The position numbers and the translations under genes were made by a program. The notes below the pieces were generated by a model. The model did not search any database. It was not told the origin of the DNA and saw only the letters and a list, made by a program, of their open reading frames with translations. Source: an uncultured Collinsella sp. (GTDB lineage Bacteria > Actinomycetota > Coriobacteriia > Coriobacteriales > Coriobacteriaceae). Taken from it: 12,304 nucleotides of DNA. The DNA lies in the NCBI GenBank assembly GCA_958418185.1, contig CATZEP010000031.1:1-12304 (forward strand), read 5' to 3'. This document shows, piece after piece, positions 1-6,294 of the stretch (the stretch's first letter is position 1; the number at the start of each line of letters is the position of its first letter).

Positions 1-63
1 GTTTCAAGTACAAGCCAGATTGTAGCATCGCCCGCCCCTGGGGTGTCAAAGCCCACCATGTTG

Positions 64-104
64 AAAAGCACCACAAAGGTGCCTGTCCCCCGTTGTGGTG
101 GTTT
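64..104. repeat. Dispersed hairpin element, copy 1 (AGGTGCCTGTCCCC loop)
   Basis: The arms AAAGCACCACAA (65-76) and TTGTGGTGGTTT (93-104) pair at 11 of 12 positions. The loop contains AGGTGCCTGTCCCC (77-90). Nearly the same arms and loop recur at 8155-8193, and a related loop with different arms is at 10279-10315. On the minus strand the stem is followed by a short T run, so it could terminate leftward transcription, but no leftward gene is visible here. I see no gene in positions 1-184 apart from this element and the palindrome at 117-134. Confidence 0.7.
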
Positions 105-116
105 GGGGTGTGGCTG

Positions 117-134
117 TTGCCGTAAAAACGGCAA
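117..134. promoter_or_regulatory. Candidate operator S0 upstream of the small membrane protein
   Basis: The site reads TTGCCGTAAAAACGGCAA, with perfect 7-bp inverted arms around AAAA. It matches the palindrome TTGCCGTATATACGGCAA at 16 of 18 positions. That palindrome is derived from similar sites at 829-846, 6182-6199 and 6266-6283. It ends 77 nt before the chosen start of the membrane protein gene. It could instead be a small RNA hairpin, because its A-rich centre departs from the other three sites. Confidence 0.5.
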
Positions 135-211
135 TCCTTCTGGTCAGCGGGCGTGATGCGTGAGGATACACTGGCCCCACTCAAATGACACTGCGAAAAT
201 GGGGAGGGCAT

Positions 212-718
212 ATGGCCGCCGCAAAGGACTACCAGAGCTATCTTAAGAACAAGTGCATCGTCGGTTACGGCATCGTCAACGGCATCGTTAACGCGCTCAT
301 CTTTATGGGCATGCACGCGGGGGACGCCGATATTACCTTTGCCGCCGGTAAGGTTGTCGAGGAGATTGCGCTGACAGGCGCCCTGCTTGGTCTCATTTTG
401 ACCTGGTGCGTGGTGCCGCTGACCAAGATGGATTTCAACAAGGGCGTTTACCCGGGCAATTCCGAAGGCTATGGTTGGCTGGCCAAGCTGCCCAAAAAGT
501 CGATTCCCCTGTCGATCGTCGTTGGCATCATTGCCCTTGTAGTTGCCACGCCCCTTGCATGGCTTTGCACTTTTGTGCTCCCGCTGCCGCTTTCGCGCAC
601 GGGCATGATGATCTTTAAGGGCGTTATGTGCGCTGTTGCCGGCTGTGTGAGCGGCTACGTCGTCATCGGTGCCACCACCGCGGGCGTCGACGCTGGGGAA
701 GTCGCCGCGACTGCCTAG
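212..718 (+). CDS. Small multi-pass membrane protein of unknown function
   Basis: I do not recognise a family. The 168-aa protein starts at the ATG at 212, chosen because GGGGAGGG (201-208) sits just upstream as a ribosome-binding site; the in-frame ATG at 185 has no such site. It shows about four hydrophobic segments: roughly residues 16-36, 52-72, 97-127 (a long one, with prolines) and 130-157. The link between segments two and three is polar, with lysines and a tyrosine/glycine-rich stretch (VYPGNSEGYGW), and may be an exposed loop. The C-terminus is short and acidic/alanine-rich. No catalytic motif, signal peptidase site or transporter signature is visible. The gene is monocistronic, closed by a terminator at 746-788. 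A palindrome matching the operator of the neighbouring transporter regulon lies 77 nt upstream, so co-regulation with the two MFS genes is possible. That the gene is real is fairly sure; its function is unknown. Confidence 0.85.
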   Translation: MAAAKDYQSYLKNKCIVGYGIVNGIVNALIFMGMHAGDADITFAAGKVVEEIALTGALLGLILTWCVVPLTKMDFNKGVYPGNSEGYGWLAKLPKKSIPLSIVVGIIALVVATPLAWLCTFVLPLPLSRTGMMIFKGVMCAVAGCVSGYVVIGATTAGVDAGEVAATA

Positions 719-745
719 GATTTTCCAACAATCAAACTTTCTCTT

Positions 746-788
746 CAAAACGGTCGGCCCGAGCAAAGGGGTCGGCCGTTTTGCTTTT
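746..788 (+). terminator. Rho-independent terminator after the small membrane protein gene
   Basis: The arms 746-759 (CAAAACGGTCGGCC) and 770-783 (GGTCGGCCGTTTTG) pair over 14 positions, including two G-U pairs. The loop is about 10 nt, and the right arm runs into TTTTGCTTTT. It lies 28 nt after the stop codon of the small membrane protein gene. Confidence 0.85.
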
Positions 789-828
789 CACGAGAAAAAG
801 CAGATGCCCTTTAGGCCCGCCGTCAGAA

Positions 829-846
829 TTACCGTATCTACGGCAA
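829..846. promoter_or_regulatory. Candidate operator S1 upstream of MFS1-amidohydrolase
   Basis: The site TTACCGTATCTACGGCAA matches the palindrome TTGCCGTATATACGGCAA at 16 of 18 positions. The symmetry extends one base further on each side (ATT at 828-830, AAT at 845-847). It lies 110 nt upstream of the MFS1 start and downstream of the preceding terminator, so it is in the promoter region. I could not assign convincing -35/-10 boxes around it. The related sites next to the divergent regulator gene suggest that protein as the ligand. Confidence 0.6.
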
Positions 847-898
847 TGGCTCTGATGCCGTCCGTATTGCGCTCCAGCCTATATTTGCCTCGACAAGA

Positions 899-931
899 CG
901 CGCGGGCTCAAAGGGGTTCAATGCCCGCGTG
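899..931 (+). other. GC-rich hairpin in the MFS1 leader
   Basis: CGCGGGC (901-907) pairs with GCCCGCG (923-929). The stem extends outward by one G-U and one C-G pair to 899/931, and the loop is 15 nt. It ends 9 nt before the ribosome-binding site (AGAAAGGA, 941-948). There is no T run, so it is not a standard terminator. It could stabilise the transcript or modulate translation, or have no role. Confidence 0.45.
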
Positions 932-956
932 AAACGGAAAAGAAAGGAACCAACAC

Positions 957-2573
957 ATGGCTAAAGCTAAAGCTGTGGCAGAGGAGAAGGGTGCCGAGAA
1001 GTTCATGCTTCTCCCCGTTCTCGTTCTGATCCTGGCCCAGATGGGCACTTCGGGCGATAACGGCGCCCTTTCGCTCGCCGCAACCGCCCTGACGCAGGAC
1101 CTCGGCGCCACCACCGCCGACATCCAGCTCGCCAACATGGTCTACTCCCTCATGGCCGGCGCCTTTATGATCGCCGGTGGCATGATGGGTACCATCATCG
1201 GCTGGAAGAAGAACTTCCGCATGGGCGCCCTGCTGTGCGCCGCCGGCGAGGTCGTCCTTGCCGTTTCCCCCAACATGACCGTCTTCATTTGGGGCGGCCG
1301 TACCCTCGTGGGCTTCGGCGCGTCGTTCATGATTCCCTCGGTTCTGGGCCTCGTTCCCAAGATCTATCACGGTAAGAACCGCGTGCTTGCCTTTGGCTGC
1401 ATAGGCGCCGCCTCCGGCCTTTCCGCCCTGCTGCCGCTGCTGCTTTCGATCGTGCTCATGGCCGCCGGCATGCGCGTGACGTTCTTCGTCCTCGCCGCCT
1501 ACTTTGTACTCGTGTTCCTGCTGTCCTTCAAGCTGCCCGAGATCGAGCAGTCCGATGAGAAGCTCAAGTTCGATGGCGTCGGCGTTGCCCTTGCCGCAAC
1601 CGGCCTGTTCCTGTTCCTGGTCGGCGTGTCCCGCATCTCCGCTTGGGGCCTCGTCGAGCCCTTCCCGGCATGCCCCTTCACCATCGCCGGTATCTCCCCC
1701 TGCCTGCCCATGGCTGTCCTGGGCGTGATCATCCTCATCGTTATGATCAACGTCGAGAAGAAGGTCGAGGAGAAGAACGGCTTTGCCCTGCTGCCCCAGT
1801 CCTTCCTTAAGACCCCGCAGGTCCTCGCCGGTCTCGCCGCCTCCGCCATCACGTTCTTCTTCATGGGTGTTCAGTCCATTCTGATGGCCCCCTACCTGCA
1901 GCTCGTTGCTGGCTGGTCTCCGGCTATCGTTGGTGTGCTCTCCATCGTCGTTGGCGTTCCGACCTTCGCCTTCTCCATCGGTATCCCCAAGTTCATGCCG
2001 AAGGCTAACCCGCGTCGCGTCATCCAGGTCGGCTACCTCACCCTTGCCGCCGCCCTGATCATCATGGCGTTCTCCGTTACGCTCGACGCTGCTTCCATGC
2101 CGGGCATTCTCATTGGCTGCGTTGTTGCCGGCTCGGGCGCCGGTATCGTTTCCGCCCAGGCCAACAACGTTGTCGCCCTTGCCGTGAACGAGCGCGACGC
2201 TTCCCAGTCCGGCGGCATTCAGACCACCATGCGTAACGTTGGCCAGGCCATCGGCATTGCCCTGCTGGGTGCCGTGCTGCTCTTTGGTATCACCAACTCC
2301 GTGAAGGATGCAGCCGCTAACGATTCCCGCATTTCCGAGTCCACCGTCGCCGCTATTTCCGAGCGCAATATCGACCTCGTCTCCGATGAGAACTTCCGCG
2401 CTTCTATTGAGGACATCGATATGAGCGATGAGGAGCGCGACGCCCTGGTCGAGATCAATGCCCAGTCCCGCTTCAACTCCACGCGTTTCGCTTACTACGT
2501 GGGCGCTGCCATCATCGTGCTTGGCCTGGCCACCACCCCTGCTATCAAGAAGTTCTCCAAAGAGGAGGAGTAG
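957..2573 (+). CDS. DHA2-type MFS transporter (MFS1)
   Basis: This 538-aa integral membrane protein belongs to the major facilitator superfamily, DHA2 (14-TM drug:H+ antiporter) style. Visible hallmarks are an N-terminal helix ending in AQMGTSGDNGA, the IIGWKKNFRMG loop between helices 2 and 3, IWGGRTLVGFGAS, and NERDASQSGGIQTTMRNVGQAIG in the second half. I count about 14 hydrophobic segments. A long acidic stretch (about residues 448-512) sits before the last helix, as is usual for the extracytoplasmic loop of 14-TM members. The start is supported by AGAAAGGA (941-948), 8 nt before the ATG. The downstream amidohydrolase starts 3 nt after the stop, so this is a two-gene operon. The substrate cannot be read from sequence; drug or toxin export, or transport of the amidohydrolase substrate or product, are all open. 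It is a clear paralogue of the 6295-7911 product. Codons are strongly biased (AAG, CTG, GCC, ATC), suggesting good expression. Confidence 0.93.
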   Translation: MAKAKAVAEEKGAEKFMLLPVLVLILAQMGTSGDNGALSLAATALTQDLGATTADIQLANMVYSLMAGAFMIAGGMMGTIIGWKKNFRMGALLCAAGEVVLAVSPNMTVFIWGGRTLVGFGASFMIPSVLGLVPKIYHGKNRVLAFGCIGAASGLSALLPLLLSIVLMAAGMRVTFFVLAAYFVLVFLLSFKLPEIEQSDEKLKFDGVGVALAATGLFLFLVGVSRISAWGLVEPFPACPFTIAGISPCLPMAVLGVIILIVMINVEKKVEEKNGFALLPQSFLKTPQVLAGLAASAITFFFMGVQSILMAPYLQLVAGWSPAIVGVLSIVVGVPTFAFSIGIPKFMPKANPRRVIQVGYLTLAAALIIMAFSVTLDAASMPGILIGCVVAGSGAGIVSAQANNVVALAVNERDASQSGGIQTTMRNVGQAIGIALLGAVLLFGITNSVKDAAANDSRISESTVAAISERNIDLVSDENFRASIEDIDMSDEERDALVEINAQSRFNSTRFAYYVGAAIIVLGLATTPAIKKFSKEEE

Positions 2574-2576
2574 GTC

Positions 2577-4193
2577 ATGAAGAAGCTGTACTTTAACGGC
2601 GACTTTGTTCCCATGACCGGCGAGGGCGATACTTTTGAGGCCCTGCTGGTTGCAGACGACGGCACCATCGCGTTTACCGGCTCGCTCGAGGAGGCTCGCG
2701 CTCAGGCAGAGGATGCCGAGGAGATTGATCTCAACGGCGCCTGCCTTATGCCCGGTCTGATTGACCCCCACAGCCACATCTCTGGCTGCACGCAGTACAT
2801 CGTGGCTGCCGACCTTAACGGCGCGGCGGATTTCGATGAGATCGTCGAGCGTCTGGCTGCCTTTGCCGAGCAGCGCGGCATTGGCGAGGACGGCGTGATC
2901 ATGGGTGTTTCCTACGACCAGAATTCCCTGGCCGAGCATGAGCACCCTAACCGTCACGTGCTCGACCGCGTGAGCGAGACCATTCCGGTTATCGCCGTCC
3001 ACGCTTCGAGCCACATGGTTGTTGCCAACACCAAGCTGCTGGAGCTTGCCGGCATTACCGCCGAGACTCCCGATCCCGAGGGCGCTCGCTACGGCCGCGA
3101 GGCCGACGGCACGCCGGACGGTTACTGCGAGGAGCCAGGCGCTATGTGGCCGGTCTTTGCCGTGATTCAGCCGCGTCAGAAGATGGACATGGACGTCATG
3201 ATCGGCGAGATGCAGGACATCTACCTGGAAAACGGCATCACCACCTGCCAGGAGGGTGCTACCACCGCCGACTTCGCAGCGCTGTTCTGCGGCCTTGCGA
3301 ACAAGGGCCTGCTCAAGATGGACGTCGTGAGCTATCCCATGTACGGCGAGGATGTCGACAAAATCTTGGCCGACCACGAGCCTTTTGTCTCGCAGGACTA
3401 CACCGGTCACTTCCGCATCGGCGGCCTCAAGATGTTCTTTGACGGTTCTCCCCAGGGTCGTACGGCGTGGATGACCGAGCCCTACACTCCCGGCGATGAG
3501 GGCGAGGGTTACTGCGGTTATGGCACCATGACCGACAAGGCCGCGTATGACTTTATGCGCAAGGCCATCGACGGCAATCATCAGCTGCTCGCCCATACCA
3601 ACGGCGATGCGGCTGCCGACCAGTACCTGCGCGTGTACAAGCGCGCGCTGGAGGATTCGCCTAATCCCGATAAAGCGAGCCTGCACCCGGTCATGATCCA
3701 CTGCCAGACTGCCCGCCGCGATCAGTACGAGCAGATGGCCGAGATCAACATGATCCCGTCGATTTTCGCCAGCCATATCTGGTACTGGGCCGACGTGCAT
3801 CTTAAGAACTTCGGTCCCGTGCGCGGCGGTCGCGTGTCTGCCTGCCATGACGCTCTGGAGTGCGGCCTGCCGTTTACCTTCCACACCGACACGCCGGTGC
3901 TGCGCCCCAATTTCTTTGAGGCTGTGTGGTGCGCCGCCAAGCGCGTCACCAAGGGCGGCGCTCAGCTGGACGAGAATCAGAAGATCAGCGTGTACGAGGG
4001 TCTGAAGGCCATCACGGTCAACGGCGCTTTCCAGTATGGCGAGCTCGACCGTAAGGGCACGCTCGAGGCCGGCAAGCTGGCCGACTTCTGCATTGTCGAG
4101 AAGAACCCGCTCAAGATCGAGCTCGACGAGGTGCGCAACCTGCGCGTTCTCGAGACGGTCAAAGAGGGCGAGACTGTCTGGACGCGCAAATAG
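2577..4193 (+). CDS. YtcJ-like metal-dependent amidohydrolase (amidohydrolase 3 family)
   Basis: This 538-aa, presumably cytoplasmic enzyme has the full amidohydrolase layout. Residues 1-60 form the N-terminal part of the composite beta domain (NGACLMPGLIDPHSH). The metal-binding HxH pair is H65/H67. The HEHPNRHVLDRVSETIPV and HASSHMVVANTKLLELAGI stretches are typical of the YtcJ group. K285 lies in GGLKMFFDGSPQGRTA, H340 in AHTNGDAA, H375 in MIHCQT, and the late metal/catalytic aspartate is D438 in FHTDTP. The C-terminus closes with GTLEAGKLADFCIVEKNPL, the usual return strand. Length and motif order are complete, so it should be active. The family hydrolyses C-N bonds such as N-substituted formamides; the actual substrate is unknown. 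The start follows a strong site (GAGGAGG, 2562-2568) inside the end of MFS1, and the 3-nt gap implies translational coupling. Context suggests it processes a compound moved by MFS1. A terminator follows at 4224-4261. Confidence 0.93.
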   Translation: MKKLYFNGDFVPMTGEGDTFEALLVADDGTIAFTGSLEEARAQAEDAEEIDLNGACLMPGLIDPHSHISGCTQYIVAADLNGAADFDEIVERLAAFAEQRGIGEDGVIMGVSYDQNSLAEHEHPNRHVLDRVSETIPVIAVHASSHMVVANTKLLELAGITAETPDPEGARYGREADGTPDGYCEEPGAMWPVFAVIQPRQKMDMDVMIGEMQDIYLENGITTCQEGATTADFAALFCGLANKGLLKMDVVSYPMYGEDVDKILADHEPFVSQDYTGHFRIGGLKMFFDGSPQGRTAWMTEPYTPGDEGEGYCGYGTMTDKAAYDFMRKAIDGNHQLLAHTNGDAAADQYLRVYKRALEDSPNPDKASLHPVMIHCQTARRDQYEQMAEINMIPSIFASHIWYWADVHLKNFGPVRGGRVSACHDALECGLPFTFHTDTPVLRPNFFEAVWCAAKRVTKGGAQLDENQKISVYEGLKAITVNGAFQYGELDRKGTLEAGKLADFCIVEKNPLKIELDEVRNLRVLETVKEGETVWTRK

Positions 4194-4223
4194 CTTTGTC
4201 ATGGCATAGGCCATAGACGCTAA

Positions 4224-4261
4224 AAAGAACCCGTGGCTGCAGGGGCGGCCACGGGTTCTTT
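4224..4261. terminator. Bidirectional terminator between amidohydrolase and regulator
   Basis: AAAGAACCCGTGGC (4224-4237) and GCCACGGGTTCTTT (4248-4261) pair perfectly over 14 bp. The stem extends by three more pairs (one G-U) to a 4-nt loop (4241-4244). It ends in T residues on the plus strand, and in five T residues on the minus strand (complement of 4222-4226). It therefore serves the amidohydrolase operon and the convergent regulator gene, which stops at 4318. Confidence 0.92.
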
Positions 4262-4317
4262 GCGCTTAAGCGTATTTGAAGGCTTGCATGGGCACGCGCG
4301 ATGGGCGCCCACGCCGT

Positions 4318-6150
4318 CTACCGTTTGAGACCGGCCTCGGATGCGAGCTTGCGGAAGCGCTGTGTGGCCGGAGTGAGGACGCGCTCATCGCTTGGGGCGA
4401 CGCAGAGCACCAGGATGTGTTGCAGGCGGTCGCCGGTAAAGCCGACTCGTGTTTCCACGCGGTAATGCACGGCCCCGGTTTGAGCGACATCTTGGGAACA
4501 TACGGTCAGCAAGAGCCAAGGTCCGTGCGTGAACGACAGCATCTCGAAGGTGTTCGAGAAGCCGGAGAGCGTGCCACGCCAGAGGCCGTCTTCGACAAGT
4601 GCAGCGTGAAGGGTGCGCGTGAGCATGCGCGCGTGCGAGATATCGAGCTCGCGCTCGGGAAGACCGCCGGCAAGCGGGGCGTCGTCGAGTGCGTGGGGGC
4701 ATCCAAGCTTCATGAGCAGCAGCTCGATGCGGCTGCGATCGGCGTCATCGATGGCATTGCTCAGCACGCAGAGTGGAAGCGTCGTCTTGATGGGGTCGAA
4801 TGAGACCAGGAAGTCGAGGCTGCTGTGCTTGGGGTCTGATTCAATCTCGGCGACTTCTGTTTCGGTCAGCACACGCGCGACCCGCATGCAGGGAATGAGC
4901 CGCTCAAGTCGATCGCGCGCATAGAAGACCTGGTCAATGCCGCAGTTGACCACGAGTCCGACACGCCATTGATCGTGCGAGGACAGGCCGTCCATATACG
5001 AGAGCAATAGCATCGCCAGGCGCGTCACGTCGGTCTGGTATAGATTCAGCCCAGATAGGCCGGGCGCGTCGCGCAGCACCTCGGACAGGCGCATAAACGA
5101 GGCCATGTTTTCGTATCGCACCGTCCAGGTGTTTTCCTGGGGCAGTGAGATGGCGCGTTCATAGCGCATGTGAGTTTGTCCGGCTTCGATGAGCGCGGCG
5201 CAGGGCTTTTCAAGATGAAGCGGCGGTCGCGTGCCAAAGCGTTCGCCGAGAGCGCAGAATAACTCCTCGGTGAGGCGCGCCGCCTCGGGTGTGGGCTGAT
5301 ATGTGCGCTGGAACTCGGGCGTCCAGCGGCGCGTGGAGACCGTAAAGAGGTCGCGGATGATGCCGCGCTCGTTGGCGGAGACCTCGATGCCAAAGTGCTG
5401 CTCAATGCGGTTGGCGACGTCGTCGTACACAACGGGAATCGCCGAGGTGTAACCACCGACCTCTTTGCCCTTAAGAATGCGCAGGACCATAATCTGCAGG
5501 TAGACGGCAAGCTGGTGGCGGGCGTTGTCGGTATAGAGCGTTCGGCTTTCGCGCTCGACGTATGCGATGAGGTCGTTGAAGAATTGCTCGTTGCCGCCAA
5601 AGAGCTGCGGCTCAATGCGGCGCTTCATGGCGGTCGACGCGAGCTCAAACAGATAATAGACGACGAAGAATCGGATGTACTCCTCGGGACCCTCGACCGT
5701 AATGCGGCGCCCGCGTACGATTTGGGCTCCAAACGGCGTCATGAGCTCGTTCCATGTGCGCAGGTCGTCTTGGGCCTGCTGTTTGTTGGTGAGGATGGCC
5801 CGCGCAAGCGATTCGGTGGTGTATTGGTGCCGGTAGTCGCAGGTGAGCAGCAACATGCCGCGATAGAAGCGGTCAAGACCGGCGTCCATGGAAAGCGAAC
5901 GTTCCTTGATGATGTCCGATATCTGACCGCGCTGCGTGCTGTCGCCATCGATGCGGATGCCGTTGCCGCGCTTGGAGACAATTGCCGCTTGGATGCCCAT
6001 TTCGTCGAGGAAGGCGTTAGCGGCCCGCATGTCGTTGCGGATGGTGCGCTCCGAGCAAGCAAGGGCATCGGAGATATCGACTGTCGGGGTGTAGCCCGCC
6101 TGGCCGAGCAGGATTTTAAGCAGCTTTGCTTGTCGCTGATTGATGCTCAT
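4318..6150 (-). CDS. BglG/LicR-type multidomain transcription regulator with HTH and PRD-like domains
   Basis: This is a 610-aa cytoplasmic DNA-binding protein. Residues 5-68 form an HTH_11-like winged helix (RQAKLLKILL, then SERTIRNDMRAANAFLDEMG and SKRGNGIRIDGD). Residues 95-155 look like a second HTH ending in RRITVEGPEEYIR. About 186-280 and 285-390 resemble PTS regulation domains, about 396-480 an EIIB-like fold (VGLVVNCGIDQVFYARDRLE), and the last ~110 residues a degenerate EIIA-like module. This order is that of LicR/ManR/MtlR activators. In PRD1 the usual histidine position appears to be Y217 (LAVYLQIMVLR). H312 may be the PRD2 histidine. The EIIB-like loop lacks the usual CxxGIGTS signature, so PTS control may be lost. 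The start is supported by AGGGAG (complement of 6155-6160). The gene is divergent from MFS2 and converges on the amidohydrolase operon. Shared palindromes suggest it regulates itself and both transporters. Family assignment is confident; domain borders are approximate. Confidence 0.88.
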   Translation of the reverse strand: MSINQRQAKLLKILLGQAGYTPTVDISDALACSERTIRNDMRAANAFLDEMGIQAAIVSKRGNGIRIDGDSTQRGQISDIIKERSLSMDAGLDRFYRGMLLLTCDYRHQYTTESLARAILTNKQQAQDDLRTWNELMTPFGAQIVRGRRITVEGPEEYIRFFVVYYLFELASTAMKRRIEPQLFGGNEQFFNDLIAYVERESRTLYTDNARHQLAVYLQIMVLRILKGKEVGGYTSAIPVVYDDVANRIEQHFGIEVSANERGIIRDLFTVSTRRWTPEFQRTYQPTPEAARLTEELFCALGERFGTRPPLHLEKPCAALIEAGQTHMRYERAISLPQENTWTVRYENMASFMRLSEVLRDAPGLSGLNLYQTDVTRLAMLLLSYMDGLSSHDQWRVGLVVNCGIDQVFYARDRLERLIPCMRVARVLTETEVAEIESDPKHSSLDFLVSFDPIKTTLPLCVLSNAIDDADRSRIELLLMKLGCPHALDDAPLAGGLPERELDISHARMLTRTLHAALVEDGLWRGTLSGFSNTFEMLSFTHGPWLLLTVCSQDVAQTGAVHYRVETRVGFTGDRLQHILVLCVAPSDERVLTPATQRFRKLASEAGLKR

Positions 6151-6181
6151 GGGGCTCCCTAGGGTCGCGAGAAAGTTCGAT

Positions 6182-6199
6182 TTGCCGTATATCTGGAAA
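6182..6199. promoter_or_regulatory. Candidate operator S2, near the regulator gene start
   Basis: The site TTGCCGTATATCTGGAAA matches the palindrome TTGCCGTATATACGGCAA at 15 of 18 positions; the left half is perfect and the right half degenerate. It begins 32 nt upstream of the regulator start codon (minus strand), where binding would suit autoregulation. It is exactly 84 bp from S3 (start to start). Confidence 0.55.
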
Positions 6200-6265
6200 A
6201 GAGCGTGGCACCTGTCATGATACGCATTTTTTATGATGAGTAGGGGAAGGGTTGGTTTTAAATCC

Positions 6266-6283
6266 TTGCCGCATATACGGAAT
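6266..6283. promoter_or_regulatory. Candidate operator S3, just upstream of MFS2
   Basis: The site TTGCCGCATATACGGAAT matches the palindrome TTGCCGTATATACGGCAA at 15 of 18 positions. It ends 11 nt before the ATG at 6295. A weak promoter could overlap it (TTGGTT at 6252-6257, 16-nt spacer, TATACG at 6274-6279), which would give a very short leader. Protein bound here would block initiation at that promoter, or the site could lie in the transcript. Confidence 0.55.
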
Positions 6284-6294
6284 GAAAAAAGCGG

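Noticed and set aside
1..156. Open reading frame from the window edge to a TGA at 154, possibly the end of an upstream gene
   Set aside because: The frame runs through a dispersed hairpin and the palindrome and encodes no recognisable protein end, so it is likely chance.
918..4214. A 1098-codon open frame on the minus strand opposite MFS1 and the amidohydrolase
   Set aside because: It is a mirror of two clearly real genes with strong G/C third-position bias. Its translation is low-complexity (Gly/His/Asp/Glu-rich) with no domain, and it has no plausible start context.
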